A stretch of DNA of 7,868 bases from an uncultured Collinsella sp. (GTDB lineage: Bacteria; Actinomycetota; Coriobacteriia; Coriobacteriales; Coriobacteriaceae). How positions within the stretch are numbered: the first letter of the stretch is position 1; each line of letters begins with the position of its first letter. The DNA is taken from contig USEK01000064.1 in the NCBI GenBank assembly GCA_900553705.1, forward strand, positions 1 to 7,868, read 5' to 3'. Below are positions 6,307 through 7,868 of this stretch, one piece after another. Made by a program: the position numbers and the translations under genes. The notes beneath the pieces were generated by a model. It had not been told where the DNA came from and did not search any database. It saw nothing but the letters and a program-made list of their open reading frames with translations.

Positions 6307-7077
6307 ATGATCAAAGCCGCGTTTTTCGATATCGACGGCACGCTGCTGAGCTTTAAGACGCACCGGATTCCGGCGTCGGCGCAGCAGGTGCTCGACAGCT
6401 TTCGCGAACAGGGGATTGCGTGCGTGATCGCCACGGGCCGCCCGACCTACCAGATGCCGGACTGGCTGCTCGACTTGGGATGGGATGCGTACATTACGCT
6501 TTCGGGCCAGCACTGTTTTGACGCCAAGGGCGTTTATCGCAGCTGCCCGATCGATCCGGACGACGTCGCGGTGATTGTGGACCAGGTGGCGCAGGGGTGC
6601 TACGACTCGCTGTGCATGCAGGGCGAGAACTCGTTTGTGAACCGTCTGTCCGAGCGCGTGGTGACGGCCGGCAGCAACGCGGGAATCGTCTACCACGAGG
6701 AGCCGTTTGAGCACGCGTTTGACGCACCGGTCTACCAGTTTTGCGCCTTTGTGGACCCGGCCGACGAGCATATCGTGACCGATGCGGTGTCGCATTCGCT
6801 CACCACGCGCTGGTGCGACCTGTTCTGCGACATTATTCCCGCTAACGGCGGCAAGGACCTGGGCGTGGCGGCGACGCTGGAGCGCCTGGGTGTCGATGCG
6901 AGCGAGGCGATTGCCTTTGGCGATGGCGAGAACGACCTGTCGATGTTTTCCGCCGTGCTCACGAGCGTGGCCATGGGCAACGCGCAGGACACGGTGAAGG
7001 CTGCGGCGACCTATGTGACGACCGCCGTGGACGACGACGGGATCTACAACGCCGCGAAGCACTTTGGACTGTTATAG
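6307..7077 (+). CDS. Cof-type HAD-IIB family phosphatase
   Basis: This 256-residue cytoplasmic hydrolase has the full set of haloacid dehalogenase motifs. Motif I is DIDGTL (Asp8 as nucleophile, Asp10 as general acid/base), motif II is Thr43 in ATGRP, motif III is Lys183 in GGKDLG, and motif IV is FGDGENDLSMF (204-214). The roughly 100 residues between motifs II and III form the C2-type cap expected of Cof-like enzymes, which dephosphorylate sugar phosphates and other small phosphorylated metabolites. The specific substrate cannot be told. The ATG follows the ABC-F stop by 6 nt, and its likely ribosome binding site GAGGAG (6292-6297) lies inside the end of the ABC-F gene, so the two are probably co-transcribed and coupled. 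The terminator at 7093-7129 closes the unit. Confidence 0.93.
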   Translation: MIKAAFFDIDGTLLSFKTHRIPASAQQVLDSFREQGIACVIATGRPTYQMPDWLLDLGWDAYITLSGQHCFDAKGVYRSCPIDPDDVAVIVDQVAQGCYDSLCMQGENSFVNRLSERVVTAGSNAGIVYHEEPFEHAFDAPVYQFCAFVDPADEHIVTDAVSHSLTTRWCDLFCDIIPANGGKDLGVAATLERLGVDASEAIAFGDGENDLSMFSAVLTSVAMGNAQDTVKAAATYVTTAVDDDGIYNAAKHFGLL

Positions 7078-7092
7078 CTGCGGCTCGGCACC

Positions 7093-7129
7093 TGGGGACA
7101 CTCCTTGCGGGGCGTCCCCATTTTGTTTT
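7093..7129 (+). terminator. Intrinsic terminator after the HAD gene
   Basis: TGGGGACACTCC (7093-7104) pairs with GGGGCGTCCCCA (7109-7120) over 12 positions, with one A-C mismatch and one U-G pair, around a TTGC loop. TTTTGTTTT follows. It begins 15 nt after the HAD stop. Confidence 0.88.
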
Positions 7130-7158
7130 CGTCCCGCACGTTTTGTGAAACACGGCTA

Positions 7159-7204
7159 ACTTTTAGACAAAGTAGTAAGACATGGGCAACTTTTGCGGTA
7201 AAGT
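7159..7204 (+). promoter_or_regulatory. Tandem palindromes, candidate operators of the DtxR-family gene
   Basis: Two similar inverted repeats lie upstream of the regulator: ACTTT-tagac-AAAGT (7159-7173) and ACTTT-tgcggt-AAAGT (7189-7204). Their centres are about 30 bp apart, near three helical turns, and both sit in an AACTTTT/AAAGTA direct-repeat context. DtxR/MntR-family repressors bind palindromes, often in pairs, and commonly control their own promoter. No clear -35/-10 pair could be assigned. The repeats are seen directly; the operator role is inference. Confidence 0.4.
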
Positions 7205-7245
7205 AAGCTGTGAAAAGTATGCAAAGGCTAACTAGCAATCATCGC

Positions 7246-7251
7246 GAAAGG
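7246..7251 (+). promoter_or_regulatory. Ribosome binding site that fixes the DtxR-family start
   Basis: GAAAGG with a 6-nt spacer precedes ATG 7258. An in-frame upstream start near 7210 would add 16 residues ahead of the ALRESGEDYLE segment, where family proteins normally begin, and has no good site of its own. Confidence 0.7.
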
Positions 7252-7257
7252 CGGCCC

Positions 7258-7647
7258 ATGGCCCTACGTGAATCCGGAGAAGACTATCTCGAATCGATCT
7301 ACGTTCTGTCGGAACGTCAGGGCATCGTGCGCTCGATCGACGTTGCGGAGTACCTCGGCGTAACCAAGGCGAGCGTTTCCAAGGCCATGGCGACGCTGGA
7401 AAGCAACGGCTATGTCGAAATGGGCAAACGAGATGTTCATCTGACAGAGCGCGGTCTGGAGGTCGCGCGCCAAATGTGGGAGCGCCACTGCTTTTTCGTG
7501 GGGCTTTTGGAGGATGCGGGCGTATCGGCCGAGGTGGCGTCGCAAGAGGGCTGCCACATGGAGCACTGCCTGAGCGAGGAGAGCTTTGAGAAGCTAAGGT
7601 CGATGTTGGGCCGGGAAGATGTGGCGGGCCCAACAACGGAAGCCTAA
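7258..7647 (+). CDS. DtxR/MntR-family metal-dependent transcriptional repressor
   Basis: This 129-residue cytoplasmic regulator has an N-terminal winged helix-turn-helix (about 5-66, with VAEYLGVTKASVSKAMATLESNG spanning residues 29-51 as the DNA-reading helices) and a helical metal-binding dimerisation domain (about 67-117). Candidate metal ligands align with B. subtilis MntR: Asp9, Glu12, His77, Glu102 and His103. Position 99, which is Glu in MntR, is Cys here (GCHMEHCLS), as in the DtxR/IdeR-type Cys-x-x-Glu-His arrangement. The protein lacks the C-terminal SH3-like domain of DtxR, so it is the short MntR-like form. Such proteins repress Mn or Fe uptake genes when metal is plentiful. Its target is probably itself and genes beyond the contig end. 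Which metal it senses cannot be decided from the sequence. Confidence 0.9.
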   Translation: MALRESGEDYLESIYVLSERQGIVRSIDVAEYLGVTKASVSKAMATLESNGYVEMGKRDVHLTERGLEVARQMWERHCFFVGLLEDAGVSAEVASQEGCHMEHCLSEESFEKLRSMLGREDVAGPTTEA

Positions 7648-7868
7648 TTGACCCCCAGTAGCGCGGAGTTCGCGCAAAGCGCGAACCAGCGACCGGGACC
7701 AGTAGCCCCACCAACAAAGTTCAATTCAGACAAGGAACCCCGCCAGCAAGCGATGCCCAAGAACCTTCAGCTGTGTCAACGCAGGTCGGGGCCGGGCTTG
7801 GTTTTGAAAACATTCCGCACTGATATCTTCTGTATTGAAGACGTCGATGATGCACCCGTATACCATTG
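7648..7868. other. Unassigned tail at contig end
   Basis: No gene is recognised in these 221 bases. A frame directly after the regulator stop, starting at TTG 7648 with GGAAG (7638-7642) 5 nt upstream, stays open for 73 codons to the window end. Its product is Pro/Gln/Ser-rich with no known motif and its codons are less G/C-biased than the neighbours, so it may be spurious. On the minus strand only short frames run in from the right edge. The region is best treated as intergenic until extended. Confidence 0.4.
7668..7686. repeat. Short perfect hairpin after the DtxR-family gene
   Basis: GTTCGCGC (7668-7675) and GCGCGAAC (7679-7686) form an 8-bp perfect stem with an AAA loop. No T run follows on either strand, so it is not a standard intrinsic terminator. 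It could stabilise the 3' end of the regulator transcript or be a protein-binding palindrome. Confidence 0.45.

Noticed and set aside
5254..7062. Very long open frame on the minus strand
   Set aside because: It lies opposite two motif-complete genes and is explained by the high G/C at third codon positions. Its translation shows no coherent domain.
7668..7686. Hairpin as terminator of the DtxR-family gene
   Set aside because: The stem is perfect, but no T run follows it on either strand.
1..7868. CRISPR array, tRNA, rRNA, insertion sequence or defence system
   Set aside because: I saw no regularly spaced repeats, no tRNA- or rRNA-like segments and no transposase or defence-related domains. 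The genes present are ordinary transport, translation-associated, phosphatase and regulator genes.

Overview
The window looks like one end of a short-read contig from a high-GC bacterium, most likely an actinobacterium of the class Coriobacteriia. A Collinsella-like gut organism is my best guess, based on strong G/C preference at third codon positions, the style of the proteins and the palindromic intergenic repeats. This placement is inference, because no rRNA or marker gene is present. The first 48 bases are not genomic: they are an Illumina Nextera adapter with its index and transposon mosaic end, so real DNA starts at 49.

Layout, all genes on the + strand. (1) 51-281 is the C-terminal end of an M20-family dipeptidase of the PepV/Sapep type, cut off by the contig edge. 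(2) 282-574 has no gene. It holds a long imperfect palindrome (303-371), an 11-bp direct repeat that resembles an actinobacterial PHO box (413-434), and a leader able to form alternative hairpins (497-549). (3) 575-4237 is a compact phosphate-uptake operon, pstS-pstC-pstA-pstB. It encodes a Tat-type lipoprotein phosphate-binding protein, two permeases and the ATPase, with gaps or overlaps of 24, -8 and -4 nt, and it is closed by a strong intrinsic terminator (4294-4330). No phoU or phosphate two-component gene follows pstB inside the window. (4) 4356-4396 is a perfect 16-bp-arm palindrome just before a second transcription unit. (5) 4441-7077 holds an ABC-F ATPase (Uup-like, ribosome-associated type) and, 6 nt later, a Cof-type HAD phosphatase, closed by a terminator at 7093-7129. 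(6) 7258-7647 is a compact DtxR/MntR-family metal-dependent repressor. Its upstream region carries two tandem ACTTT/AAAGT palindromes about 30 bp apart, candidate autoregulatory operators. (7) 7648-7868 is a tail with no recognisable gene.

Functionally, the pst genes form one high-affinity phosphate importer, probably phosphate-regulated. The ABC-F/HAD pair looks like a housekeeping unit, and the metal-responsive regulator is probably the first gene of a locus that continues past the contig end. I find no clear undescribed system here. The most worthwhile leads are non-coding: the long palindromes, the PHO-box-like repeats, the pstS leader and the paired palindromes before the DtxR-family gene.
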